Source: Pseudidiomarina piscicola (GTDB lineage Bacteria; Pseudomonadota; Gammaproteobacteria; Enterobacterales; Alteromonadaceae). From it: DNA of 64,000 nucleotides. The stretch's first letter is position 1. Each line of letters begins with the position of its first letter. Under the pieces are notes generated by a model. The model had not been told where the DNA came from, did not search any database, and saw only the letters and a list, made by a program, of their open reading frames with translations. The stretch lies in NCBI RefSeq assembly GCF_902806985.1, contig NZ_CADCXY010000003.1:62001-126000 (forward strand). Direction: 5' to 3'. Positions 52,907-62,287 of the stretch are shown here, in pieces. The position numbers were made by a program, and so were the translations under genes.

Positions 52907-54367
52907 ATGAAAATCGTCATTGCGCCTCTGGTTCTGGCTCTTAGTTTGGTGAGCGGTTTCGCTTACGGACAAGAGCCATCGTCAAGCGGATCAGAGCTTG
53001 AGCTTGAATCTTGCTATTTGAAGGGGATTTCCGAACAGCTTCGTTGTGGAACCCTCGATGTTCCAGAAAATTATCAGCAGCCCGATGGCAAAACCATCGG
53101 TATTCACTTTGCCGTTCTGCCAGCGATACGCGAGAGCAAACAGAATGACCCGTTATTGATTTTGGCCGGCGGGCCAGGGCAAGCAGCGACTGAGCTAGCT
53201 AATATGATCGACCGCATGTTCCAAAGTGTGCGGCAGCAGCGCGATATTGTGTTGATTGACCAACGCGGTACCGGTAAGTCGAACCCATTAAGCTGTGCTA
53301 TGAGCCACGTGGAAGAGCTGGTGAAAACCGATGACGCCATTGATTTAGCTGAAGTTGCCAAACAGTGTCTGGCCAAATTTGAGGACACAGATCTCACCCA
53401 ATATCACAGTGTGAATGCCATACGTGACTTCGAAGCGGTACGTGAAGCCCTCGGCTACGAACAGTTCAATTTGTATGGTGGCTCGTATGGTTCAAGAGCA
53501 GGGCTTGTCTATTTACGTGAGGCACCGGAATCGGTCCGCGCCGCGGTGCTCGACGCGGTTGCTCCGGTGCAAGTTGTGGTCGGTCCCTTTGGTCGTCACG
53601 GCGCTGCATCATTTGCGCTAATGCTAGAGCGTTGTGCTGATTCTGCGGCTTGTAATGACGCTTTTCCTGACTTAGATACCACTTACAGTCAGTTGATGGC
53701 CGATCTGGAAACCGACCCAGTTCCGTTAACGGTACGCGACCCGTTAACCAACGAGCCGATTGATATTCTCGTAACTGCTGGGCGCTTTAGCTCAGTGATG
53801 CGGGTCGGGCTGTACCATCCGACCACTCGGCAAATGTTGCCGTATGTGATTCAGCAAACGGCGCAGGGCGACTACACCCCGTTAACCGGTCTATTCGGCA
53901 GTACCATGGCACAGTCAGAGCTTTATATGGGCTTAACTTTAAGTGTTTTGTGTAGCGAAGACCTGTTAAGAGCTACCCCAGAGCTGCTTCGTGAAGATGG
54001 CAACAATACCTTTATTGGTAGCCGTACCGGTGATGCCTTTGTGGATATGTGTTCGGTATGGCCGCAACAACAGCGACCAGAAGCGTGGTTTGAGCCGGTT
54101 GAAAGCGCAACTCCAACCTTGCTGTTGTCGGGCCAGCTTGACCCAGTTACACCGCCAAGTTGGGGTGAGATGGCGGCAGCAACCCTCAGCCAAAGCCGCC
54201 ACTTGATCGCCCCTCAGGGCGCACACACGATAGTCGGCCATACCTGTGCCAATAAGCTGGCGGCGCAGTTCATTGACGATTTGGACCTTGAAGCATTGGA
54301 TGCCAGCTGTTTGGCTGAACAACGTCCACAACCTTTTATTTTAAACAGTAACGGCAAAGGATTATAA
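52907..54367 (+). CDS. Secreted alpha/beta hydrolase (peptidase S33 / TAP-like)
   Basis: It has 486 residues with a signal peptide (cleavage near residue 21, FAYG then Q). Motifs of S33 tripeptidyl-type hydrolases are present: LILAGGPGQAATELA (oxyanion), DIVLIDQRGTGKSNPLSC, the nucleophile elbow YGGSYGSRAGLVYLRE, the Asp in LLLSGQLDPVTPPSWGE and the His in PQGAHTIVGH. It is probably periplasmic and removes small peptides. It is 10 bp before the ABC transporter genes, so likely one operon. Confidence 0.88.
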   Translation: MKIVIAPLVLALSLVSGFAYGQEPSSSGSELELESCYLKGISEQLRCGTLDVPENYQQPDGKTIGIHFAVLPAIRESKQNDPLLILAGGPGQAATELANMIDRMFQSVRQQRDIVLIDQRGTGKSNPLSCAMSHVEELVKTDDAIDLAEVAKQCLAKFEDTDLTQYHSVNAIRDFEAVREALGYEQFNLYGGSYGSRAGLVYLREAPESVRAAVLDAVAPVQVVVGPFGRHGAASFALMLERCADSAACNDAFPDLDTTYSQLMADLETDPVPLTVRDPLTNEPIDILVTAGRFSSVMRVGLYHPTTRQMLPYVIQQTAQGDYTPLTGLFGSTMAQSELYMGLTLSVLCSEDLLRATPELLREDGNNTFIGSRTGDAFVDMCSVWPQQQRPEAWFEPVESATPTLLLSGQLDPVTPPSWGEMAAATLSQSRHLIAPQGAHTIVGHTCANKLAAQFIDDLDLEALDASCLAEQRPQPFILNSNGKGL

Positions 54368-54377
54368 GAGAGCCCCC

Positions 54378-55112
54378 ATGATCGAAGTAAAATCATTAAA
54401 AAAATCCTTCGGTAAAGTGACGGCTCTAAATGGTCTTACATTTAGTGCGCCAGAAGGGCAGATAACCGGACTGCTAGGTCCGAACGGTGCAGGTAAAACG
54501 ACCTGCTTACGAACTATCTATGGATTATTGAAAGCCGACACCGGTGAAGCGCTGATCGATGGCGTCGATGCGAACGTCGACCCACTTGAAGTGCGCCGTA
54601 AAATAGGTATTTTCCCGGACAAGTTTGGTCTTTATGAGCGCCTGACGGCGCGCGAACAAATTGCTTACTTTGCGACCTTACATGGGCTTGATGGCGAATC
54701 AGGCGACGCGGCGGTGCAACAGGTGATTTCGCGTTTAGACATGGGTGCGATTGCCGATCGACGTGCCACTGGCTTCTCGCAGGGTCAGCGCATGAAAGTT
54801 GCATTGGCGCAAGCCATTGTGCACCGGCCGAAACACCTGATACTTGATGAACCCAGCCGCGGCCTCGATGTAATGAGTACGCGTATTTTGCGCGACTTAC
54901 TGCGCGAGTTGCGTGACCAAGGTACCAGTATTTTATTTTCTAGCCATGTGATGCAAGAAGTGGCCGCACTATGCGATCAAGTCGTGGTGGTGGCTGCCGG
55001 GAAAGTTGCGGCGCAGGGCACGCCGACGGAACTTTGTCAGCAAACCGGTGAAGAAGCATTAGAGGAAGCCTTCGTGAAAATCATTGGTACTGATGAGGGA
55101 ATTGCCGCATGA
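54378..55112 (+). CDS. ABC transporter ATPase (NatA-like)
   Basis: The ATPase has 244 residues: Walker A LLGPNGAGKTTCLRTI, signature SQGQ (FSQGQRMKVALAQAIVH), Walker B HLILDEPSRGLDVMS, and the switch His in LFSSHVMQEVAAL. It resembles the NatA sodium-extrusion branch of export ATPases. It overlaps the permease gene by 4 bp. The substrate is not certain; sodium or a drug-like export are both possible. Confidence 0.92.
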   Translation: MIEVKSLKKSFGKVTALNGLTFSAPEGQITGLLGPNGAGKTTCLRTIYGLLKADTGEALIDGVDANVDPLEVRRKIGIFPDKFGLYERLTAREQIAYFATLHGLDGESGDAAVQQVISRLDMGAIADRRATGFSQGQRMKVALAQAIVHRPKHLILDEPSRGLDVMSTRILRDLLRELRDQGTSILFSSHVMQEVAALCDQVVVVAAGKVAAQGTPTELCQQTGEEALEEAFVKIIGTDEGIAA

Positions 55113-56257
55113 AGTCTCCAATAAAAATTGTTTTCGGTAAAGAATTAAAAGATGCCTTGCGTGATAAACGCTCGGTAATGGCGGCAATGTCTTATGCCTT
55201 TTTTGGCCCCTTGTTGATGGCGGTCGCGTTTTACGTATTGATCAGCCAACTGACCGATACCAGTGATGTAAAGATCAACATTGAAGGCGCGGAACATGCA
55301 CCGGCATTTGTTGCGCACCTTAACACCCAAGGTGTGGTTCAACGTGAGGAAGACTGGCCGGCAGGTCAGCAGCCGATCACCTTAGCCATCAGTCCAGAAT
55401 GGGCGGAAAATGTCGCCACTGCGCAGCCAGCACGCGTCACTTTGACCGCAGACTTTTCGTCGCAAAAACAACGCACCGACCTCCGCCGAGTGGAACGTGC
55501 TGTGGAAACCTACACCGCGCAACTGAGTTATATTCGTCTGCAGATGCGTGGGATTGATCCTAAGATCACCCAAGGGGTGAATTTGGTCAAACATGATACC
55601 GCCACTAAAGGTTCAAAAGCCGCGATATTGTTAGGAAGCGTGCTGATATTTATTCTTTTATCGGTGTTCTTCTCGGGCATGAATGTGGCCATTGATATTA
55701 GTGCGGGCGAACGTGAGCGCAACTCACTTGAGTTGTTATTGTCGCAGCCATTAACCACTCACCAACTGGTTTGGGGTAAGGCTCTGGCGGCATCGGCTTT
55801 TGCCATGTTCGGTGGTGTTTTAAGTGCGGTATTGATTCCGTTTATCTTTAAGTTGTTACCGCTGCACGAAATAGGTATCAGTATTGCGTTAGCTTGGCCT
55901 ATGATCTTGCTAATTATGGCATTACTGATCCCCTTGGCATTGCTGGCAACGGCCTTACAACTTTTTGTTTCGTTTCGCGCGAAAAGCTTTAAAGAAGCCC
56001 AAACCTATATTTCATTGCTGCTCATGGCGCCGATGTTAGTGGTGTTTGGCGTTGAGTTCGCACGAGTGAAAAACCAAATTCTCTATTACCTGCCTTTAAC
56101 CGGCCAGCATCAAGCGTTGCTCGATATTATCAAAGGTGAGTCATTGCAATGGGGAGCTATGGCGGTCAGTGCAGTCGCCACAGTGGTACTTTCAATGCTG
56201 TTGCTGCGGTTAATAAGCCGTATGTTAAGTAGTGAAAAAGTGGTGTTCGGGCTGTAA
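55109..56257 (+). CDS. ABC transporter permease (NatB-like)
   Basis: It has 382 residues: one N-terminal membrane helix, a large extracytoplasmic domain (about 50-170), then five or more helices. The conserved segment AGERERNSLELLLSQPLTTH, followed by QLVWGK, is typical of ABC-2 permeases. NatB-like architecture pairs with the NatA-like ATPase. Convergent with the FAD oxidase gene, 10 bp apart. Confidence 0.9.
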   Translation: MKSPIKIVFGKELKDALRDKRSVMAAMSYAFFGPLLMAVAFYVLISQLTDTSDVKINIEGAEHAPAFVAHLNTQGVVQREEDWPAGQQPITLAISPEWAENVATAQPARVTLTADFSSQKQRTDLRRVERAVETYTAQLSYIRLQMRGIDPKITQGVNLVKHDTATKGSKAAILLGSVLIFILLSVFFSGMNVAIDISAGERERNSLELLLSQPLTTHQLVWGKALAASAFAMFGGVLSAVLIPFIFKLLPLHEIGISIALAWPMILLIMALLIPLALLATALQLFVSFRAKSFKEAQTYISLLLMAPMLVVFGVEFARVKNQILYYLPLTGQHQALLDIIKGESLQWGAMAVSAVATVVLSMLLLRLISRMLSSEKVVFGL

Positions 56258-56267
56258 TACAAAGGTC

Positions 56268-57599
56268 TTACATGCTTCGCCAACGGGCTAATTGATAAAA
56301 CGCCCATTGGCCGAAGCGACGAAAATGGGGCAGAGGAAATTTGGGCAGCGGTGATTGATAAAACGGAAGTGGTGGTAACTCTTCTCCCATCGCCAATTCC
56401 GCCAGTCGTTGCCCAGCTATTTGAGTGAAGGTCACACCAGCACCGCAATACCCCATACTGGTGTAGACCCCTTGCTCGGGGCTATAAATACGAGGGTAGT
56501 CGTCTAACGCGACACTTACCCAACCACTCCAGTAATAATCAACCGGTTCATGCGTCAAGCGCTCTAGCGCAGGGAAACTGCTGCGCACGGCTTCCAGTAA
56601 ATGCTTCGCATAACGCGGATGCTGAGCGTCTTTGCCGCGAATGGCACCACGCCCACCGAATAATAAACGGCCATCAGGCAGCAAGCGATAGTAGTATTTT
56701 AAGGTGCGAGTATCCATCACTAGCTCTGTGCTATTGATGCCAATAGCGAGCCGCTCAGCCGTTGTTAGGGGTCGCGTTACAATGACACTCGACAGCACCG
56801 GTAACGAACGACCATGAATGCTGGGGTGTAAATGGTTCGGTGTGTAGCCATTGGTGGCAATAATTACTTTTCGAGCTGAGATTTGGCCTTTACTCGTGTG
56901 CAGTCGATGCTGATCGCCGACCTTTTCCCAATGCTGTACTGGCGCATCTTCAATCAGTGTGACACCAGCGTTCGTCGCTTGGCGTGCCAGGCTCGCAGTC
57001 AATAGCAGCGGGTTTAAACCAAAGCTTTGTGGGTAGTGAATCGCGGCATGTGCTTGGGGGCTATGCACGCGCTTCGAAATCGCTTCGGCGTCGAGCCACT
57101 GGGTATCTGGCTCAAATTGCTTAAGGTTTTCATAGTTTGCCCGCAGGCCCGCTACTGCATTCGGTTGGTGGGCGATTTTTAAGTAGCCCCCGCGCTGTAC
57201 TTGAAGCTGCTGTGGGCAGTGTTGCAGGTGTTGCTCGAGGCGTGCAAAGGCACGTTGGTATTCGGTTCGAATGGCGAAGGCGGTTTCAGTGCCTAAGCGC
57301 TTTTGCCAATCGGCATAGCCTCTACGACCCGTACCTGGCATGGCAAAGCCCGCATTGCGGGTTGAGCAACCCCAGCCGATGCTATTGGCCTCCACCACGA
57401 CCACCTGCTGCTGATAGCGTTCGGCCAGCTCCAAAGCCGCATTAAGTCCGGTGTAGCCGGCCCCGATCACAATACAGTCGGCACGCTCAGGCAGAGCCGT
57501 TGCGCTACTTGGCAAGTCGGTGTCGGTATGGGCTTGCCAGTAACTGCGTGCATGGGGCCGCTGAGGGCCAGGATAACTATCAACTAGCGGATCGTACAT
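56268..57599 (-). CDS. FAD-dependent amine oxidase (PuuB/OrdL-like)
   Basis: It has 443 residues. The start MYDPLVDSYPGPQRPHARSY is typical of gamma-glutamylputrescine oxidase relatives. The FAD Rossmann motif is CIVIGAGYTGLNAALELAER, with the second motif VVVVEANSIGWGCSTRNAGF; the C-terminal flavin segment reads YTSMGYCGAGVTFTQIAGQR. It likely oxidises a polyamine derivative or amino acid. No puu genes are nearby, so substrate and pathway are open. Confidence 0.87.
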   Translation of the reverse strand: MYDPLVDSYPGPQRPHARSYWQAHTDTDLPSSATALPERADCIVIGAGYTGLNAALELAERYQQQVVVVEANSIGWGCSTRNAGFAMPGTGRRGYADWQKRLGTETAFAIRTEYQRAFARLEQHLQHCPQQLQVQRGGYLKIAHQPNAVAGLRANYENLKQFEPDTQWLDAEAISKRVHSPQAHAAIHYPQSFGLNPLLLTASLARQATNAGVTLIEDAPVQHWEKVGDQHRLHTSKGQISARKVIIATNGYTPNHLHPSIHGRSLPVLSSVIVTRPLTTAERLAIGINSTELVMDTRTLKYYYRLLPDGRLLFGGRGAIRGKDAQHPRYAKHLLEAVRSSFPALERLTHEPVDYYWSGWVSVALDDYPRIYSPEQGVYTSMGYCGAGVTFTQIAGQRLAELAMGEELPPLPFYQSPLPKFPLPHFRRFGQWAFYQLARWRSM

Positions 57600-57613
57600 A
57601 AATGTGCCCGTCG

Positions 57614-58198
57614 CTATTTGCGATCAAAGCGCAATACCATTTCTCCAGCTGTGCAATGACACACACCGTCGCACACGGGGCAATGGTAGCCACCATGAAT
57701 CGAGAGTTCGTACCAACGGCCAGGATGTTCTTGAATCATCTCTCCACCGCAGCGAGTAAAATACGAGTAAGCGCTATTATTGGGGCTTTGCATCCAAATG
57801 TGTGCCAACCCAGCCTTACAACCTAGGCGCTGAGCTGCTGCCGATGAGCGTTCAAGCAAGCCCCGGCCAATACCTAGCCCGCGACTTATTTCTGCAACCG
57901 CAGAACACTTAAAATAGCACATTTGTGCCTGGTCCACCGGCCATTGGTCGGGAGTGCAATAGTCGTCGAGCGGCCACTGGCCTGGCGCAAAAGTCAATCG
58001 AATACCGGCAAGTTCATCATCGACAAAGGCCAACCAATTCAGGTTAACGCCGTCTTGATTCCCTCGCTGAACGTAGTCAGCGAGGCTTGCTTCGGTCAAA
58101 TAATTGTCACCGTGAACGCGGTTACCTAATTCGATAACGGCTGCATGATCGGCAGCCGTTAGTTCGCGGTAGGTTACTTTCGGTGTTGTTTGGCCCAT
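57614..58198 (-). CDS. GNAT acetyltransferase with a Cys-rich tail
   Basis: It has 194 residues from the ATG at 58198 (AAGG upstream). The GNAT core is seen at LNWLAFVDDELAGIRLTF and, for acetyl-CoA, at RGLGIGRGLLERSSAAAQRL. The C-terminus adds HCPVCDGVCHC, with four Cys and two His, which could bind zinc or iron; this is not usual in GNAT proteins. It is 15 bp from the amine oxidase gene on the same strand and may be cotranscribed. Substrate unknown. Confidence 0.82.
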   Translation of the reverse strand: MGQTTPKVTYRELTAADHAAVIELGNRVHGDNYLTEASLADYVQRGNQDGVNLNWLAFVDDELAGIRLTFAPGQWPLDDYCTPDQWPVDQAQMCYFKCSAVAEISRGLGIGRGLLERSSAAAQRLGCKAGLAHIWMQSPNNSAYSYFTRCGGEMIQEHPGRWYELSIHGGYHCPVCDGVCHCTAGEMVLRFDRK

Positions 58199-58223
58199 AG
58201 CTACAACCTTTTTTTGGTAGCAA

Positions 58224-59588
58224 TTAGTAACGGTAATCGTCGGTCTTAAACGGCCCATTTACATCAACGTGAATGTAATCGGCTTGCTGTTCCGTTAATT
58301 GTGTCACGACGCCACCAAAACCTTGCACCATGTAACGAGCGACTTCTTCATCGAGTTGCTTAGGTAGCACTTCAACGCGCAGGTTAGAGGCTTTTTCAGC
58401 CGCTGGCAAGTCACCAAACTTGGCGTCAAATAAGTGTAACTGAGCGAGTACTTGGTTGGCGAACGAGCCATCCATGATACGGCTTGGGTGACCCGTGGCA
58501 TTGCCAAGGTTCACTAAGCGCCCCTCAGATAGTAACAGCAGGTAGTCGTTGTCGTCATCACTACGGAAAATTTGATGTACCTGAGGTTTAATTTCGTCCC
58601 AGCGCCAGTTTTCACGCATAAAGGCGGTATCGATTTCGTTATCGAAGTGACCGATGTTGCACACCACCGCAGTTGATTTCAACGCGGCAAGCATATGCCG
58701 ATCACAGACATTCACGTTACCAGTGGTGGTAACAATCAGGTCGGTGGTTTGCAATAACTCGCGATTGACGCCTTCGGCAGTGCCAGTGTTAACGCCGTTG
58801 AGGTAAGGAGAAACCACTTCGTAGCCGTCCATGCATGCTTGCATGGCGCAAATAGGGTCAATTTCTGCGATACGTACAATCATGCCTTCTTGGCGTAGAC
58901 TCGCAGCAGAGCCTTTACCGACATCACCATAGCCGATGACGAGAGCTTTCTTACCGGACAGTAGATGATCCGTTGCACGCTTAATGGCATCATTGAGCGA
59001 GTGGCGACAGCCATATTTGTTATCGTTCTTCGACTTGGTGACCGAGTCGTTGACATTAATGGCAGGCACTTTCAGAGTTCCATGCTTCAACATTTCAAGC
59101 AGACGATGAACACCGGTTGTAGTTTCTTCAGTGATCCCGTGAACCTTATCAAGCATCTGTGGATACTTCTCATGAATAAGCAGGGTTAAGTCGCCACCGT
59201 CATCAAGGATCATGTTGGCATCCCAAAGCTCGCCATCTTGGTGACAGGTTTGCTCTAAGCACCACTCATATTCTTCCTCGGTTTCACCTTTCCAGGCAAA
59301 AATCGGAACGCCGGCAGCGGCCATCGCGGCTGCCGCATGGTCTTGTGTTGAGAAGATATTACACGAGGACCAACGTACTTCAGCACCTAGCTCGATGAGG
59401 GTCTCAATTAATACGGCGGTTTGAATGGTCATATGGATACAACCAATAATACGCGCGCCTTTGAGTGGCTTTTGTGCGGCGTATTTGCGGCGAATGGTCA
59501 TTAATGCCGGCATTTCAGATTCGGCAATGGAAATTTCTTTGCGGCCCCAATCGGCCAAGCTGATATCCGCAACTTTGTAGTCTGACAT
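58224..59588 (-). CDS. ahcY: Adenosylhomocysteinase
   Basis: AhcY splits S-adenosylhomocysteine into adenosine and homocysteine, removing the product of methylation. It has 454 residues from the ATG at 59588 (GGAG upstream). Motifs: [20 protein letters not shown], the NAD-binding segment [31 protein letters not shown]-like, and a final [13 protein letters not shown]. Just upstream in transcription order lies adenosine kinase, giving a SAH-to-AMP recycling pair. Confidence 0.97.
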   Translation of the reverse strand: MSDYKVADISLADWGRKEISIAESEMPALMTIRRKYAAQKPLKGARIIGCIHMTIQTAVLIETLIELGAEVRWSSCNIFSTQDHAAAAMAAAGVPIFAWKGETEEEYEWCLEQTCHQDGELWDANMILDDGGDLTLLIHEKYPQMLDKVHGITEETTTGVHRLLEMLKHGTLKVPAINVNDSVTKSKNDNKYGCRHSLNDAIKRATDHLLSGKKALVIGYGDVGKGSAASLRQEGMIVRIAEIDPICAMQACMDGYEVVSPYLNGVNTGTAEGVNRELLQTTDLIVTTTGNVNVCDRHMLAALKSTAVVCNIGHFDNEIDTAFMRENWRWDEIKPQVHQIFRSDDDNDYLLLLSEGRLVNLGNATGHPSRIMDGSFANQVLAQLHLFDAKFGDLPAAEKASNLRVEVLPKQLDEEVARYMVQGFGGVVTQLTEQQADYIHVDVNGPFKTDDYRY

Positions 59589-59617
59589 AAAAGAACTCCG
59601 TGGTTCATGCACTAAAA

Positions 59618-59735
59618 ACGATTCGTGCGCTTCGCTGATCGTACGCTTTGCTGTTCGTTGTTCGTTGTTTGTTTAAACCAACAGCGAAGCGTACGAAAAA
59701 CGAATAGAGAGCGAAGCGAACGTACGGTCAACGCC
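59618..59735. repeat. Intergenic palindromic repeat, CGTACG/GTTTAAAC type
   Basis: It fills the ahcY-adenosine kinase gap: words TTCGTGCGCTTCGC, CGTACGCTTTGC, TTCGTTGTTCGTTG on the left, a GTTTAAAC centre, then CCAACAGCGAAGCGTACGA and GCGAAGCGAACGTACG on the right. GTTTAAACCAACAGCGAA (59671-59688) is an exact inverted match to 49683-49700, linking the two repeat subtypes. It takes the place where a SAH riboswitch might have been. Confidence 0.8.
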
Positions 59736-59747
59736 GTTTATATTCGT

Positions 59748-60761
59748 TTAGTTAAATTCTGGTTCGTGTTGTAGCTTGATGAGCAGTTGCTGCTGCTGAT
59801 CAAGACTCAATCGTGGCCCGAAACTCGCCACCACAGCCGCCGCCGCGTGGCTTGCTAATAACCCACAGGCCGCCAATGAATACTTCCGCGTTAAGCCGAA
59901 CATCATGGCGCCCGCGAACATATCACCGGCGCCGTTGGTATCAATCGCTTTGACCGGAATACCTGGTACCGCTACTTGGCGCTTGCCATCACCAATCAGT
60001 GCGCCGTCTTTACCTTGGGTAATGGCGACAAGTTTGGCGTGTCGTTGCAATTGCTGCAAGGCGGCTTGCACATCTTCAGTGCCTGCCAGGTAACCAGCTT
60101 CCTCTTGGTTACAGAATAATACATCGACGCCTCCCGAAAGGATCTCGTCGATGCCTTCACGGAAGTACTTAACCATTGCTGGGTCAGAGCAAGTAACAGC
60201 GATTTTAGTGTCGTTGGCGCGCGCAATTTCTTTGGCTTTGGCTATCGCCTCACGTGCCACAGGAGAGGTCACTAGGTAGCCTTCAATGTACAGGTATTCG
60301 GCGCGCGCAATCGCTTCTTCATCTAGCTCTGCGCAGCTTAAATCGGCAGTAATACCAAGATAGGTACGCATGGTTCGCTCAGCATCAGGCGTCACCATGA
60401 CCAAACAACGACCGGTTTTGCCTTTATGTTTTTGCTTACCGGTATTGGTGGTAATGCCAATACGCTCCATGTCTTCACAGTAAAATTCACCAGCGTGGTC
60501 GTCGGCGACTTTGCAACAGTAAAAGGCGTTACCGCCAAACTGGCTGAAGCCGACTAACGAGTTTGCTGCAGAGCCTCCGCCTGACTGTTTTTTCAACTCG
60601 CCACGTTTTGCCAATTCAGCGATCAGTTTTTCTTGCTCACTGTCTTCGATCAAGGTCATCATGCCTTTCTCGATATTATGCTGCTGTAAAAATTGGTCCG
60701 TGACTTCAAACTCTTGGTCAACAAGGGCGTTACCGATGCCGACGATATCTAGTGAATCCAT
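59748..60761 (-). CDS. Adenosine kinase (PfkB/ribokinase family)
   Basis: It has 337 residues of the PfkB fold: start DIVGIGNALVDQEFEV, glycine pair motif KKQSGGGSAANSLVGFSQFG, and the C-terminal signature AIDTNGAGDMFAGAMMFGLT with the catalytic Asp (G-A-G-D). Sequence and its place before ahcY favour adenosine kinase, which converts adenosine released by AhcY to AMP. The window shows no Pfs or LuxS, consistent with the AhcY route. Confidence 0.88.
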   Translation of the reverse strand: MDSLDIVGIGNALVDQEFEVTDQFLQQHNIEKGMMTLIEDSEQEKLIAELAKRGELKKQSGGGSAANSLVGFSQFGGNAFYCCKVADDHAGEFYCEDMERIGITTNTGKQKHKGKTGRCLVMVTPDAERTMRTYLGITADLSCAELDEEAIARAEYLYIEGYLVTSPVAREAIAKAKEIARANDTKIAVTCSDPAMVKYFREGIDEILSGGVDVLFCNQEEAGYLAGTEDVQAALQQLQRHAKLVAITQGKDGALIGDGKRQVAVPGIPVKAIDTNGAGDMFAGAMMFGLTRKYSLAACGLLASHAAAAVVASFGPRLSLDQQQQLLIKLQHEPEFN

Positions 60762-60840
60762 GCGTTACTCAGGTATAAGGTCTAAAAACAAAAAAATCCG
60801 GCCGCTAAGTATACAGCAGCCGGATCTTGAGGTCGACAAG

Positions 60841-61791
60841 TTAGGCTTTAAAGCCGCCAGGCACCCCTTTGGTGGTAATACTGACAGCATCATGGGCATG
60901 TAGTGATTCGTAATGATTCACTCTAACCCAGAAGTCTGAAAAGGCGGGCTGGTGGTTCAGCGCATGCTGCAAACGACGCGCTGCGTCTTCGCAGAACATC
61001 AGATTCTGACCATTTAACCGTGCAAACTCTTGCTCGTCTTCGCGTTTCACAGCCGCCTGCACAGGGGTCTGTAACGCGTCTTCGATGGAATCAATCAGAT
61101 CAATGATTGGCAGCTCATCAATTTGCTCGCCCATCACCACTTTCACTTCAGCGATGGAGCGCTGGCTGTGAGGGGTCGCAACAATACCTTGTGTGGTACC
61201 TAGCCAGCGGTGAATCATTTCGGCATCAACATCTGCATCGGTACCGAACTGATCGGCGAAGGCATCTTGAATCAACTGGCGAGCCAAGGCTGCTGAGCAC
61301 GGGCAAGTTGACGAGTAAGGCACCTCTACTGCAAGCTGCAAATACAGTTTGCCATGATCATAGCGACCAATTACAGTAACAGGGTAGGCTTTCCAGCCTG
61401 GCTTCTTACTAATCAATGCCTTGCGGCGTAAGTGATAGTCAAAGCTAAACTTTACGTAGGCTTGATCTGACAACCCTTCATGACTATCAATAAAGTCATG
61501 CAGTAACTTGCTCAATGACTGGTGTGATAACACATTGTTGTTCGATAAGTCTTCTAACAACAAGTACAGCCGAGACATGTGGATGCCTTTGGCTTCCGGG
61601 TCTTTGAGATTCACAAAGGCGTCGACCAATGCGCTGACTGGACGCTCGGGTTCATTGGCTGCACCAACAACCAATGGCATTTCGATGTTGCTCATGCCGA
61701 CCCAATCAAGAGCGCCTTCAGTTTGCGCTTTTGTTTGATTGGCGATATCTGGCATCATTGTCGGTGTAGCTGTTGGTGTAGGTATGCTCAT
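60841..61791 (-). CDS. folE2: GTP cyclohydrolase IB (FolE2)
   Basis: FolE2 makes dihydroneopterin triphosphate from GTP, the first step of folate synthesis, without the zinc requirement of FolE. It has 316 residues from the ATG at 61791 (GGAG upstream). Family motifs: [49 protein letters not shown] (metal-binding Cys), and [20 protein letters not shown] longer frame upstream lacks a good start. FolE2 is often induced by zinc starvation; no Zur site was identified. Confidence 0.95.
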   Translation of the reverse strand: MSIPTPTATPTMMPDIANQTKAQTEGALDWVGMSNIEMPLVVGAANEPERPVSALVDAFVNLKDPEAKGIHMSRLYLLLEDLSNNNVLSHQSLSKLLHDFIDSHEGLSDQAYVKFSFDYHLRRKALISKKPGWKAYPVTVIGRYDHGKLYLQLAVEVPYSSTCPCSAALARQLIQDAFADQFGTDADVDAEMIHRWLGTTQGIVATPHSQRSIAEVKVVMGEQIDELPIIDLIDSIEDALQTPVQAAVKREDEQEFARLNGQNLMFCEDAARRLQHALNHQPAFSDFWVRVNHYESLHAHDAVSITTKGVPGGFKA

Positions 61792-61945
61792 ACTGCTCCA
61801 AACGTTACAAAGTTTCAGAAGTACCCAAAATTGGGGCGATAGTATACAAGATTTAACCTGATTACGGTAGTTTGCCATAATGGGTTCATTTAAAAAGCAA
61901 AGTTTTCCGATTGCGGCAAACGACTTAACACAAGGAACGTTGGTA

Positions 61946-62287
61946 ATGTTAGACAAACAGCTATTGGAGCAATATGCCGAACTTATGGGCGACGATGGCG
62001 TACAAGATATGTACGCGGCGTTTGCCGATAATATCGGTGGGTACTTGAATCACTTGCAGTGGTTAGTAAAGCAACGTCAAGAACAGGAACTACGCAATCA
62101 GGCGCACAAAATTAAAGGTGCATGTCGTTCAGTAGGGTTAAGGCAACTGGCACAGACGATGGAGAAATTAGAACGTGCTGAGTGGCAATGGCAAGACGTT
62201 GAACACGAGCTGGCGAAATGGGAAGCAGAACTCCCCATTCACCAACATCAAATCGAGGCTTGGTTAAAGGCTCGGCGAATTGAGTGA
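61946..62287 (+). CDS. Hpt phosphotransfer-domain protein
   Basis: From the ATG at 61946 (AAGGA about 10 nt upstream) the protein has 113 residues and is a single histidine phosphotransfer domain. The phospho-accepting His54 lies in [16 protein letters not shown]. The four-helix pattern is clear and no other domain is present. Its 3' end overlaps the arcA 3' end by 24 bp on the opposite strand. A stand-alone Hpt could relay phosphate to ArcA or another regulator. Confidence 0.85.
   Translation: MLDKQLLEQYAELMGDDGVQDMYAAFADNIGGYLNHLQWLVKQRQEQELRNQAHKIKGACRSVGLRQLAQTMEKLERAEWQWQDVEHELAKWEAELPIHQHQIEAWLKARRIE

Noticed and set aside
59589-59747. SAH riboswitch upstream of ahcY
   Set aside because: The gap is fully explained by the palindromic repeat; no conserved SAH-aptamer core was seen.
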